Origin: Patiria pectinifera
Taxonomy: Eukaryota > Echinodermata > Asteroidea > Valvatida > Asterinidae
Assembly: GCA_029964075.1 (NCBI GenBank)
Contig: CM057135.1
Location: forward strand, 5,813,001-5,877,000
Length of the DNA: 64,000 bases
Direction: 5' to 3'
Shown here: in pieces, positions 33,573 to 44,580 of the stretch
Layout of the letters: every line of letters starts with the position of its first letter
Numbering within the stretch: position 1 is the stretch's first letter
Notes under the pieces: model-generated
What the model saw: only the letters and a program-made list of their open reading frames with translations
Database searches by the model: none
What the model was told of the DNA's origin: nothing
Translations under genes and position numbers: made by a program

Positions 33573-34821
33573 TTCTAGGAGTATAGTCATGGTAAGCTTA
33601 TTGGTCAAGTTGGTACTATGTAAACCTCCACATTTTTGTTCTGTAAAAGTCATGCTACAGTCAGTACACTGACTGTACTGATAGTACACTGACTGTACTG
33701 ACAAGTCCAATGTGAAGAGAGCAGCTCAAGCCCAGCAAAAAGAGAAGTCTAAAGTTGCAGGTACATTTTATTTATATAGAAACTGCTGCTTCCATTTCTA
33801 TTCATTAACAAAATTGGTAACCTTCATGAAAAAAAGACTGCAGGGGGAGGATGGTGTGATAAACTTATACAAGTATAGTTGTGAGGTGCTGTTGATAATC
33901 TCCCTCCCCCTCCCCCAGTATTTATCTGATGTCTGTAACTAATTTACACTGGAAAACTGTTCAGTTCACCCAGTGTCCATTTGAAATGTATTTTGTTTAT
34001 GAACAGACAGTCCAAAGAGTTTCATGTATCTTTTGAAACTTTTACTATTAGCTATAAAAACGCAGTTTACGTGTGACCTAGGGAGGAAAGGGAGGCCACC
34101 TGGGCTAGTGTACCATCCACATATACATGCACATGTGTACCAGTATTAGGCCCAAGAACTGATAACTTTCTTGCCATTTATTTGTAATTTCGAAGACGGG
34201 GAAGGTTTTAATGTATATTGTTGTTTACCTACCCCACCGACCCCCCCCCCCCCAAAAAAAGATAATTTCAAAAATGTAAGGAAAACACGACATATACCCT
34301 CCTGATTTTGTTTATTTGAGAGCAACACAACATTTTCATTGAAAAAATGGCCTTATTTCAATAAACACAACCAAATAAGTGTTAATTACATGTAAACAGT
34401 TGAATAAGATTGTATTTCTCTGTTTCTCTCCTGTATTCTAGAAACTGAAACAGCCAAAAAGGTTCCCCACCCCCCTGTGAAAACGAGAAGACTCCGTTCA
34501 GCCACGCAAACAGTTTCCAAAACTGCAGCAAGATCACAACACATTTCACCCAAAGAGTACATCCTTTGCAGGAAGGAGAAGTGTGTCACCTGCCGAGTCA
34601 CAAGGAAGAGGAGGCAAGAACCCCTGGTCACATGTACTACCCTACAGGCTGAAAGATTGCTACAGGCGGCGGAAGACAACAACAATGAAGAACCTCTTAT
34701 GCACATTGTCAAATCCAAAATGGATGTGCTCAGAATTGTTTCGGTGCATTTTTGTAATTGCTCTTATTGTTTCTTGTATTTGACACTTATACATGCACTG
34801 TTATTGCAGAAATTCAACTGA

Positions 34822-36075
34822 GGAAGTGCCTTTGCATTGGTGTGGTCAGAATGATTTATATCTGTGAAAACACAGTTGTGTTTGTTTACAAACTGGCATT
34901 TAGAAAACTTATTTTTGTTATAATTTCTTTTTCATGAAGGTTGTTAACCAAATTGGCAAAAAGATACATGTAACACTGCATAAGGTGTGTTCGAAGCTGT
35001 ATTAAACCCTAATGAATGTTTGATGTGGTGTATAATTATTGGGATTTGGGGAATGGATAGGGCCAAAAAAGAAATAATTGGTTGTATCGTTTAAAACAGA
35101 AGTTCAAGAAACAAATGTATACTAGATGGTTTTGAATCCAAGTTTTTGCTGAAAGTGGAATGCCTGCACACCTTAAACAACTTTTGTAAAGTTATCTGCT
35201 ACTGGAAGCTGTTCTTTTGGGGCTCTTTCTTCTGGGGAGGATTTTTGTCATTTAATTTGGAGTACATGAACTCATCCTATTTGAAGTGCCTGCCGTCTTT
35301 ACTCAAATTGTTCATTCAAGAAAACAATACTAACTGATTAAGATTTTTCCACCTGTGTATATCTTTTGGCTGAATACAGTATACCATGTACAGCACATCA
35401 AAGTTGGAATAAAAAAGTTATAGAAACAGTATTTGGATAGTATTTGTTATTTATTGTTTCAAATTGTTCTTATTAAATTTAATCTAAATTTAAATCAATT
35501 TAAGTATGACACCTGCCCCATATTAATGATGATCATGCGTTTCAGCTATTTAGCAGCCATTTAGAGAAGATTGACTGATTTACAGTTTTTGTGGGATATC
35601 ATAACAAAGCAACTTGCAAGTTCTCCCAAAATGGATTTGTCTGGGGCTCATGGGTTTTACACATTATTCTTTCATAAAGGCTTGTTATTTACAAGATATT
35701 GTATAATATAAGGAACTCCCTGGTCATTTCATATTTAAATTAACTGTAATAAGCATCTTGCTTTAGAAATATTACAAATAAAAAGGCTAGAATCTAACAT
35801 TAAACAAATGTTCAGCAAGACGGGCCAACCCGCCTCGCGCGCGCATGCATTGCGTGTAAAATGTATATTTGCCGTGTCAAAAGAGGGCGCTATTTTTTTT
35901 TTCATGCACAATTCGTGCGTGTTTTTGTCGTAGAATTTCTCATTCCCAAACAATTCGTGGACCGGGGAACAACGTTTTTCTGATATGGTACACCATAATC
36001 TACACTAAACTGGCAAGTTTTATAAAATTCGGCGAACCAGATCGCCTATCTTGAAAACTAAAGCGTTTTCGGACT
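34822..36075. other. 3' part of the 4.45 kb element without recognised genes
   Basis: AT-rich, with short unrelated ORFs. Nothing resembles a transposase. The segment from about 35840 approaches the right TIR and is more GC-balanced. Confidence 0.45.
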
Positions 36076-36394
36076 CTCGTCCCACGGACTACAGACATAG
36101 CTGGTGCTGGATCAGTCTGAGTTGCAGAGGTCTTTGTTCTGGTATTACTCTGATACAAGTAGGTGTGGTCTGCAATATCTGGCCACTGGGTGCCAGCTTC
36201 AACTTTCTAAGGTGGCATATCTTGAGACGTATGTTTCTTCTCTTAAGGTGCGATGTGCGGATTATCCTCAACTGTAGTTTGTTCTGCTGCCTCAAGGTCA
36301 TGTGCTTCGTTTTCTGTCTCGGGTTTTCGATACTGAAGACATTTCCTCTTTTGAGGAGCTCTACCAGCCGAAAGAGATTTCTAAGAAAAGTAAA

Positions 36395-37050
36395 ATAAAA
36401 AAATGGACTACAGGTTACATAGATTTCCGAAAGGGAAACTGAAAGAGCTCAGGAGGGTAACTTTAATATTTACACTCGTCTTTCTCTCATGCTTGCTTAC
36501 TTACAGCAGTATGTTCAATCACAATACTATTACTAAACAGCACTGATATATTTATTTTCTTTTAGAGATGAAAGATGGAAGTAATTGCAGAATACCCGGC
36601 CTCGCGAAAATCCCCCCCCCCCCTATTAAATAAATGGCTACGCAGTCTGAAAATGTTGCAGAAATGTCCAAAGTACATGTACATGTAGACGTCGGGAAGT
36701 GGATACGCGGATACAATATACGGGGTGGAGTTGAGCGCTGGAGGGTCTAAAGAGGGCGCCATTTCCCTGTAATAAGAAATGCGGCTTGCAGGGACAACGT
36801 GAATTGAATTGGGAGCAGGGGGAAAATGGCTAAATCCAAAGTAGGTGCCGGGAAGTGGATACGCGGATAAGGGGGTACGAGGTGGACTTTATCGGACGTG
36901 CACGCGTGTGGTTTTGGTTGAGCATCCAGGCGTGACTCCTTAACCGCGTATCCGGAGACGAGGTGGGATAGGTGAGTGGCGGGGTATTCTGCAATTGTGC
37001 CGAAAGGAGACAAACAACATAAAGACAATTAACCTTCATAGTACATCCGA
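36395..37050 (-). other. Intron 2 of the ISL2EU transposase gene, with an internal repeat
   Basis: Sequence GGGAAGTGGATACGCGGATA occurs near 36697-36716 and again near 36851-36870, and an inverse relative (CCGCGTATCCGGAGACGAGG) near 36944. This suggests a small repeat or inserted element within the intron. No coding content. Confidence 0.5.
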
Positions 37051-37547
37051 GCCATACTCACATAAGGAGTGTATCCCAGGTTCAAAATAGGGTACGGGTG
37101 TTCTTTCGTAGGCATTCCATCTGGAAAGTGGATTCCACAAACCTCGAGAGAAAAATGAACACATGTATATTATAACACATAAAAAATAACACATAGCACA
37201 CTATGTTTCTTGGGAACAAAGTGCTTTCGAGAGATGTTTTGTATCCACTGCCGACGAATTTCTGCCTGATCTTCACAGTTGTGAAATCTGTGCAACGAAA
37301 ACGGCTTCGTGCATGTACTCTCGCTGTGTATCAAAGGCGGGTGAAGATCACACCGAGTTTTTTTCTCCAAATTTGGATCTTTTTACTGCCATTTGAGCAG
37401 CTGTAGACTGCACAGTTTCTTCCTGAGTGTCCTTTCTTACTTGTTATACTTGACATCGCAATTTTAGTTCATGTGGTCATCCAGATTAATTCAAGAAATT
37501 AGGAGTAGGGCGAAATTCGTTATCATGAGCGTGTTAATGAACTCGAT

Positions 37548-37614
37548 GTGTACACCGCAGTGACATTTAGAAGGGCGCCCTCAAGCGTTTGAGTAAGCTC
37601 GCCGGATTTGTGTA
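37548..37614 (-). repeat. ISL2EU right terminal inverted repeat
   Basis: Reverse-complement match of 15010-15076. The transposase ATG at 37456 lies about 90 bp inside this repeat, a reasonable distance for a promoter in or next to the TIR. Confidence 0.85.
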
Positions 37615-37789
37615 TAGTAAGACACAAATACTAGTAATCATTTGTCTGAATGGTAAACCCATTCTAGTTTTATATGGTAAGCTTGATTTTAATTGATTGC
37701 TTTTTTGTGTGCACAATGTCTGTAACTTATTGCAGTTCACAATCTCAATTGCAAAAAAAAAAAATCTGAATCCACGTTTAAATTTAATG

Positions 37790-38520
37790 GCCCTGTCAGA
37801 CTGTCTGCGATCGTATATGCGCTCTCACTGCGTCCTTGAGAAATGGCTGGGGCGCAACAACAACTACTAGATCGCAGTGACAACTACGTAGGTCGCCAGA
37901 TGGGCGCCAGCGGGTCTCAATGTTCTCCGATGAGCGCCAACGTTTTTGAACGTGCTCAAAACAAGCGCAACACCTCTGCGCTCTGGTCAGTGCACCGTTA
38001 TGACGCAACTCGGGCGCTGTTCGAGCATGAATTGTGCGACATTGGCATGGCATAGACCCAGCCTAGGCACAAGGCAGTAGATGTAGTCTCCATGAGAAAG
38101 TAACTCGATTGCGATGAAGTTGTAGAATAACTTTTAAACTAGACTGAGGATTGACCGTTTTGTCGTGGTATTTATACAGCGCAAGTAAAGCCACGTGAGC
38201 GTTGTGGTCGGATATAGAGCGCGACGCGAGCTACTAGGACGTATCAACAGCAAGTAGAGCGTAGTCTGTGTGCAGTGGCAGCGCAGCAGCAGCGACTAGA
38301 TCTAGTAATTGTGCTTGACAGGGGCGCATAGAAAGCGACTTGAGCGCATCGTAAGCGCGGGATGAGCGCAGTATGGGCGTAGCTTGAGCTACTTTCTGGC
38401 CACTTGAGACAGATAATTGTCCTTTTTTGCGTTCTTGCTGCGATTTTTAAATTTATTAAATATTTTTGGTCACCCGTAAGGTCTTCTTTGAGAGCGCATA
38501 TAATGTGATAGGCCCTGTGT
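37790..38520. mobile_element. Candidate inverted-repeat element of about 730 bp
   Basis: TATATGCGCTCTCA near 37815-37829 is inverted as TTTGAGAGCGCATATA near 38487-38502. GGCCCTGTCA at 37791-37800 is approached by TGATAGGCCC at 38507-38516. The interior is rich in GAGCGC/GCGCT motifs. A 70-codon ORF (37843-38055) has no recognised motif. No target duplication was found, so the borders are provisional. Confidence 0.45.
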
Positions 38521-39719
38521 TCAGTGGTTTTTAAATGCCTGACTTATATGAATAACTTATAAAGACAGTTTGAAAGTCTCCCTTGATTAATTATTGGAGC
38601 CAGACTTGTTTAAAATGAGCTTGTTTCCTTTGTCCCTTGACAGTGTGATCATTTCTAAATTGGGACCTACCCCCTCCCCCTCTTTTGTAAGATTTTACAA
38701 GATGAGAAATTGGGGTCAGTTATGCAAAATTTAAACTTCTAAACATAAAACAAGCCTTGGTTTATCATTCATCAAACAAGCCTCTTTGTTTATTATTTTG
38801 GATATTTTAAAATATTAACTGCAGTCATTGCAATGCTATGAAAAGTGGTCCTAATGCAGTCCCGGTGTTTTGACAAATGGGATTATAATCCTGTTCATTC
38901 CAATTTGTGTACTGTACTCCCATACAGCCATTAAAGAAGCCATCATTCAAAAAAAAGAAAGTCTCGGCGCTGCCGAAATATGGGTATCGATACCGAACGA
39001 AGAATTGCACTATGCTATAGACCGAAAGCACAATGCGAATAAGTATTCGCCCATGCACACGAGTATTTGAAACCTATAAATTCCACTTTCTTATTATTAA
39101 CAATTATCATTTCCCTTACAAATCCCCTTAAACTTTGAAACTTATTGTGTTTTCTCTTCCAACAAATGTAATTGACTGGATTGTTCTCGTCTTCGATAAA
39201 AGTGCCACTTTAACGCAGTGCGTCGTCTGCACATACGTGCATTATTGGAGTTAACGAAAACCGAACGTACGCACAGACCCTTTATATGCGTGCGCGCTAT
39301 GTAATGCGGTACTGCCGTGGTGAGTGGTACATTGTATGTAAATTAAAAGCTCCTTTCTGAGACGGATAAGAAAAAAAAGCGAAAAGGCAGAAAATCTCTA
39401 GTCGTCGTCAGGAGAGAGAGCAGGCTAGTCGAAACGTTGAGACCAAAGACAAGATCGTTTAGAACTAACAGCAGGACTGTTCTTATCAGAACAAAAAACT
39501 ACTTATCGAAGTTGATACTAAGCAGGACAAGTTCTTTTCAGAACTAAATATCTTCTAAGCAGTAGTTATTACAACATAGTGTTACCGCAAACCGAAACGA
39601 TACAGAAAATATCAGTAAAGCATGAGAGATTTAAAGTAGATTTAAAGTAGACACTTGATAATGAGAACTCAAAACTGTTCACTTGTTACACACCACATGA
39701 TATATATCGATTTACCTGA
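38521..39719. other. Unassigned sequence
   Basis: No gene recognised. Two imperfect copies of AGCAGGAC--GTTCTT-TCAGAACTAA lie near 39470-39500 and 39520-39550, beside CTAGTCGAAACGTTGAGACC, which has the look of a retroelement untranslated region. Confidence 0.35.
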
Positions 39720-40664
39720 TTGCCATTTGGCATAAATTCTGCCAGTGAGGTATTTCAGAAAACAATGACAGATGTGTTTAGTGACATAGAAGGTGTCGAA
39801 GTTCTTGTGGATGATATTCTGATTTATGGCCCATCCAAAGAAAAGCGTGACTAGAGACTAAAACAGTCTTATAACGGTGCCGTGAGAACAATATCCGCCT
39901 CAACCTAGACAAATGCCATATCAATCAGACTGAAGTGACATACATGGGACATATTGTCTCAAAAAGTGGGCTTAGAACAACCCAAAGAAAATAGAGGCGA
40001 TACAAAACATGGCCAGGGCTAAAAACATGGAGTACAATAATTCCCTGGTATGGTCAATAATATAAAAAAAAATTCAGCGCCACTCAGATTGCTACTAGAA
40101 AAGAACATCTCTATAAAAAAAACCTTGCATGCTTTTCCATCCCGATACAAAAAAAATATGCTTTGGAATCTACAGATATACAACCTGCACGTATCATACG
40201 AAAAGGGAACAAATCTGTTCATTGCCGACAGTCTGAAAAGAAATTACCAGACTACAACAAGTGATGATGTTGATATCGAAGATATCCCGATATGTATCAT
40301 TAGCAACCTGCCTATCACAGATAAAAGGTTGGAAGAAATCAAACAAGAATCACTAGGAAGATGGCAAACATAGTGCTTATTAGAACCACAATCATACATT
40401 GTGACTTCAGAAGGTGTTAAATACAGACGAAATCGCAAAGATCTCATCAGAACCAATAAAAAGTCAGATCCATACTTGTCAATACTATGAAGATGAAAGT
40501 GATGGTGACAGTGAAGAGCAACAACCTGCTCCAAACAATACTTCTGTTGGGAACAATATCACACCTCAGAACAGTCTACAACAAAACCACCAGGACAACG
40601 GAACGACATATGGAAGATGCGTAAAACCATCAGATGCACAGATTAATGACATCGTTCCAGCATG
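39720..40664 (+). pseudogene. Ty3-C pol fragment (RT to RNase H)
   Basis: The frame begins LPFGINSASEVFQKTM and contains EVLVDDILIYGPSKE, the catalytic VDD box of a Ty3 RT. After frameshifts, 40050-40373 gives the RNase H end (LHVSYEKGTNLFIADSLKR). 40414-40665 is an acidic linker ending in a TGA. N-terminal RT, protease, gag and integrase are absent. It is a different Ty3 lineage from A and B. Confidence 0.75.
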
Positions 40665-41220
40665 ACTATACTTCAACTAAATAATAACTAAATAGTACAT
40701 AGAAGACTAAAGAGCAGTACATGTAGTAATAATCTGTATAATCAATCATGGACTGTGAATCACTAGGAATTTGATCCTAACTCCCTAAGGGGTATGCAAA
40801 ATCGTATTGAAATTGAAGGATTCAGGACTGTTAGGGTTAATCACGCGAACACCTGTTGGAAGATGGCAAACATAATGCTCATGGTAGAAAAATGTAGGCA
40901 TTTCTATTGAAAGGGACACTAGGTCCTGGAACAGCCTAATTGGGCTACAAAACGCGCTTTTAACGAGTTAAGGTTAACCGGAAAGAACATTTAAAACTGG
41001 GATAGAAACATCCACACAACTATCCTTTAAAAACTGGGCGTTTTGTGTTATTTCTGTATTATGCGTGCGGGCGTAATCTTGACGGCGCTGTTTGTAGCTG
41101 CCACTCCCTTTTTAAAATTTGTGCTGGATCGCTGTTTTAAATCGTGTTTCATCTTCGTCCGTTTTAGTCATCCAAGTTTTATCTTTTGTCACACTATTAT
41201 TTCAAAGTTTGTGATGTGAA
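40665..41220. other. Spacer and probable LINE-B 5' region
   Basis: The segment AAGATGGCAAACATA-TGCT occurs at 40361 and again at 40860, a short duplication of unknown meaning. From about 40910 the sequence may be the LINE-B 5' UTR. No gene seen. Confidence 0.35.
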
Positions 41221-41567
41221 TTGGTGATGTATTTTTTTTTATGGATCTGTCTGTTGGAGTGTAATTTGGGGATTTTAGTCATCTTCTCCTTGTCTCAACT
41301 GTGCTGCACCACAATCCAAGGTGGCTGCCATCCAGATCTTGGTTGGTCTGCTGTTACTCCAACCATCATACCAGCATTTACAGGCAAGGAATTTGACATT
41401 TGTGACTGATATTGACTGTCATTTTCTGCCCTTTAGACATTTTGTGATACCATGCAACACGTTTCAGCCTCTGTTGATATGTACATCCACAACCATAACA
41501 TTAACAATGAGACTTAGTCCTGCTGGATTTCATTCATCCAAAGTTCCATCAATTAAATGGTCCAAAC

Positions 41568-42250
41568 ATGGACAAACCTGTCTCCATATTCCAACATGTC
41601 TCGCATGACCCCCCTTTGGACATTACCATTTTTATGGATATCTCTGTTAACCCTGGACCAGCCAACAACACGGTATGCTCGGACAATGGTGAGTTGAGTA
41701 ATTTGCAAACGGACATGCCAATCACATACAAGTATTCCCATTACCAACTTAATGCTCTTCGGAGTTCTGCTCGAAGCTCCATTCAACTGGAACAACTGAA
41801 AATACTCAAACTGAATGGAATGTTTTCGATTTAGAGGTAAAAGAGCAGGCCAGCGCACTTATGCCCCAAATAGACAACATTACATGAATAACATGCATAA
41901 TAAAATTGCTGTCGTGGAACCTCTCAACAGACTCGAACAGTATGAAACTATTAATCCCCGTCAGGGCGACCGGTCAGTCCTTACTAACACTAGGTCGCTC
42001 CATCTTCAGCCCTGCCTACCATCTGTTATGTTATTTAGTGCACGATCTCTGAAAAACAGGTTTAGTGACTTTGAAGCTGCGATTGACTCTCAGCAGAAAG
42101 AAAGAAGTCTTCATTTGATCGTTGTTACAGAAACCTGGTTTTCCCCAGTTAATCCTGCTTCTGCATGCCAGTTGTCTTCATATCGACTATTTCATAATGA
42201 TCGCAGTGTGAAGGTGGAGGTGTTGCTCTTTATATCTGTGAGGATCTGAA
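41568..42250 (+). pseudogene. LINE-B N-terminal region and endonuclease start
   Basis: The 41568-41834 frame contains FMDISVNPGPANN, close to the 2A ribosome-skipping signature (D-V/I-E-x-NPGP) that some LINEs carry; Glu is Ser here. The next frame (41815-42249) reads VMLFSARSLKNRFSDFEAAI and LIVVTETWFSPVNP, the first endonuclease motifs. A large part of the endonuclease between this and 42280 is missing. Confidence 0.65.
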
Positions 42251-42278
42251 TGCAAAGCAAAATGTTTTTTATACTCTA

Positions 42279-44578
42279 TTGTCGCAAGTTGTCAACAAGT
42301 TCACCAGACGTACTTCCATCTTGGACAAAATACTCACGGATCTCGACGACCACTACCATGATCACGATATTTTAGCCCCCATCTCTACTAGTGACCATGC
42401 AGTTGTGACAAACCACCCTCATCATGCTGTTCCGCTTAAGAAATCAACTAAGTTTTCGTTTCGGCCTTTTCGTGATTCCTCTGTTCGCACTTTTGGCCAG
42501 TGGATAACGCAAATGGATTGGTCAAACTTCAGTAATTCTCATGACCCAAATGAAATGGCTGAGGATCTTCGAGAGCTGATTAACAGTCATTTTAGGCAGT
42601 GCTTTGAACTTGTCACAGTTAAGCGACGACTCAATGACAAGCCATTTGTCAAAAAATTCATCAGTCTAACCTATTTCCAAAACCATCCCGTCACTGGATT
42701 TCACGAACTTCGGCCGATATCCATAACCTCTGTCATTGCTCGTGTTTTTGAGGGATTTCTTGCTGACTGAGTGATGATGGATATTCAACAAGCCGTTGAC
42801 CCTCGTCAGTATGGAAACATTAAAGGCAGCTCAGTCGTGTATTATCTTGTCAGCATGCTTGACACTATTCACAAAGGTGTGGAAGTGCCTGGAAACTTTG
42901 CAAATGTATGTGCTATAGATTTCAGCCAGGCTTTTGATCATATAAACCATATAAAAAAGTTGATTCACCTTGGCGTTGATCGTGCTGTTTTACCCACAAT
43001 TTGCAATTTCCTTTCAGAACGCTCACAAACCGTACGCAGAGATGAAACTGGCATATGGCAGAAATATCGGAAAATAGGCAAAACAAAAATTCATGTCCGA
43101 CATCTGGGCCGCGCTGCAGTTACATGCATGTACAATACACTTCATGCCCAATTTCCTGACACCAACTCCTGCTTTATTTTCGATTCAAACAAAATTTTAC
43201 GATAAAAAAAAATGGTCAGTGTTTTCATTGCATAAAACGCCTGAATTACGGTTAGAGTAATGGAGTCATCAACAAAGAAGTTCACTTCTTACTTGAGAAA
43301 GTCGAGGAAAAAGTCCGAAAGACAAGGGCACCGTTCATGGTGCTTCAATCATGTCCATGATTCAACCACACAACTCCACTTGCATTCGTACGTGGGGAAA
43401 TATCTGGCATTATCGTCTTTCTCTTCCAACAAATGCCAGTGAAATGTTTTGCTAATGCTCTCCTCGCTATCCTCGAGATAATCATCATGATTTTTAAAGC
43501 ATTACATTTTGTACAACTAAATCTGAAACCTCCGAAAATCGCACAACATAATGATTTTATGTTATCCAGTGGATCGTTCACAAGGTGAGGTACGTGCGCT
43601 GTTACCATTGCGTACAGTGAATATGCTCGCACGTGCGACATTTTTCCATGTCGCCTGTCAATGTTTAACCTTTTGCCCAGCCGGAAAAGGCTCCGATCCG
43701 TGTGAATCTTTCATTGAAACACTCCAATAACGACTGGTGAAAGAGATTAAAACTACATTAGCAATGTTTTAACGTGCCATTTCCATCGACTTTTCATTGC
43801 CTTTTCTTCGAAATTATGATTGAAATAAAATTACTTTTTGCGAAAAATCGTTATAAAAATCAAAATTTGTGGCACACATTGTTAAGAAAATAGGAAATTT
43901 CGTTGGAAAATTCAAAAAGTCGGATTTCCGATTAAAATCGCAAAGGTTTCATCTGTGCGTACGTTACCACGGAGCAACATCAACCCAGCTTGGTCTTACT
44001 TGTGGTGTCCCACAGGGTACCAAATTGGGCCCAATCTTTTTCTTGGCCATGGTCAACGATGCAGCAGCTACTCTCGATAATCGCTGGAAGTATGTTGATG
44101 ATCTGAGCTTGGTTGAAATCATACCCAAACACGGACGTTCAAATTTACAATCGCACGTTGATTCACTCGTTGATTGGTGTCATGTGAATGACATAAAGGC
44201 AAATCCATTAAAATATAAATCCATGCAAATTTCTTTCTTCGCAATCCACAACCTGCCATTAATTTAAAGATCAACGGTACTGAGCTTGTTGTTGTCTCAT
44301 CCATTAAACTACTAGAAGTTCTAATTCAGAGTGACCTGAAGTGGGACCAACAGGTCAAACACATCACTAGTAATGCCTCTCGCCGTTTGTACATCCTGAG
44401 TAAACTGAGCAAAAATGGTGTTAAAACTGAAGATCTCGTCTCCATTTACAAGATGTACATTCGGTCTATACTTGAATTTGGAGCTCCTGTACTATGGTCA
44501 TCTGGCTTAACTGGTTCACAAGCTCAAAATATTGAGCGAATCCAGAAGAGGGCTCTGCGTATTATAGCTTATCCGTGA
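42279..44578 (+). pseudogene. LINE-B reverse transcriptase, split by a 921 bp element
   Basis: 42279-42770 starts with the end of the endonuclease (STSDHAVV) and the RT N-terminus, ending HELRPISITSVIARVFEGFL then a stop. 42771-43036 holds VCAIDFSQAFDHINH (motif A). After the insertion, STQLGLTCGVPQGTKLGPIF and RWKYVDDLSLVE (catalytic YVDD) follow at 43964-44267. 44387-44578 gives YKMYIRSILEFGAPVLW. Excision of the element with one CGTACG rejoins QTVRYHGATS in frame. The region between LYFQ and HPVTGF is deleted. Confidence 0.8.
43037..43957. mobile_element. 921 bp non-autonomous element with 6 bp duplication
   Basis: Termini CAGAGATGAAAC and GTTTCATCTGTG are inverted with one mismatch. CGTACG flanks at 43031-43036 and 43958-43963. 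Excision restores the LINE-B frame, so borders are exact. The interior has no transposase. A 6 bp duplication is uncommon among eukaryotic DNA transposons, so the superfamily is open. Confidence 0.85.
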
Positions 44579-44580
44579 AA

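Larger units (their letters stand above)
31954..34821 (+). pseudogene. Three-exon cargo gene of unknown function inside the 4.45 kb element
   Basis: Exon 1 runs 31954-32449 (ATG, MASSEVSTESETAAETEG), interrupted by a MITE at 32040-32197. It resumes as LMHFPTGKGEVQLFTEHSWS and ends at donor gtgaga. Exon 2 is 33706-33760 (acceptor acaag, donor gtacat). Exon 3 starts at 34442 after ctgtattctag and contains ILCRKEKCVTC and EPLVTCTTLQAERLLQAAED. Phases 0 and 1 match across both introns. The Cys-containing block followed by EPL-TC-TL-A-LL-AA resembles N-terminal modules of large uncharacterised invertebrate protein families. No downstream exon is seen, so it is probably truncated. Confidence 0.6.
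31639..36091. mobile_element. 4,453 bp TIR element with 3 bp duplication, carrying a three-exon gene
   Basis: The left end TAGTCCGTGGGACGAG (31639-31654) recurs inverted at 36076-36091. About 30-50 bp further in, both sides again share GCGATCTGGTT followed by CCGA and T-rich sequence. CAG flanks it at 31636-31638 and 36092-36094. Removal with one CAG fuses ISL2EU transposase exon 3 in frame (PAMSAHDMDD), proving the borders. No transposase was found inside; the only gene seen is the one at 31954-34821. The superfamily is undetermined. Confidence 0.85.
30674..37456 (-). pseudogene. ISL2EU THAP-domain DDE transposase, split by a 4.45 kb insertion
   Basis: Minus-strand exons: 37456-37200 (ATG; NCAVYSCSNGSKK, then HPPL and FSLHRFHNC; one frameshift), 37142-37062 (VCGIHFPDGMPTKEHPYPIL, 81 bp) and 36380-36092 plus 31635-30674. 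The first two give a THAP C2CH zinc domain across an intron. Splice sites and phases agree (donor gtgagtatgg at 37061, acceptor cttttcttag at 36381). The catalytic part shows IIDCTEVFVQRP (Asp), VLADRGFTIDD (Asp) and RIHVERAIRRLK (Glu), with frameshifts near 30990-31095. The end is at LLANHK. It would bind and cut the TIRs. Confidence 0.85.
15010..37614. mobile_element. ISL2EU-type DNA transposon, expanded by nested insertions
   Basis: The termini form an inverted repeat of about 65 bp. Left from 15010 reads TACACGAATCCGGCGAGATT; right, read inward from 37614, reads TACACAAATCCGGCGAGCTT, and both continue through ACTCAAACGCTTGAGGGCGC. TA flanks both ends (15008-15009 and 37615-37616). Inside are a plus-strand SWIM/YqaJ nuclease gene and a convergent minus-strand THAP-DDE transposase gene. 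This pair is characteristic of ISL2EU (formerly IS4EU) elements. Subtracting Ty3-B and the 4.45 kb element leaves about 5.5 kb. Confidence 0.8.
40910..44580 (+). mobile_element. LINE-B, decayed non-LTR retrotransposon with an inserted element
   Basis: Plus-strand order is leader, an N-terminal region with a 2A-like motif, APE endonuclease, then reverse transcriptase. The RT is interrupted by a 921 bp element (43037-43957) and ends abruptly after ALRIIAYP at about 44578. Multiple frameshifts are present. Protein similarity places it in the CR1/L2/Rex-like assemblage but in a different family from LINE-A and LINE-E. Confidence 0.8.

Noticed and set aside
39720-40664. Third part of Ty3-A or Ty3-B
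   Set aside because: RT and linker sequence differ from both, so it is a separate Ty3 lineage.
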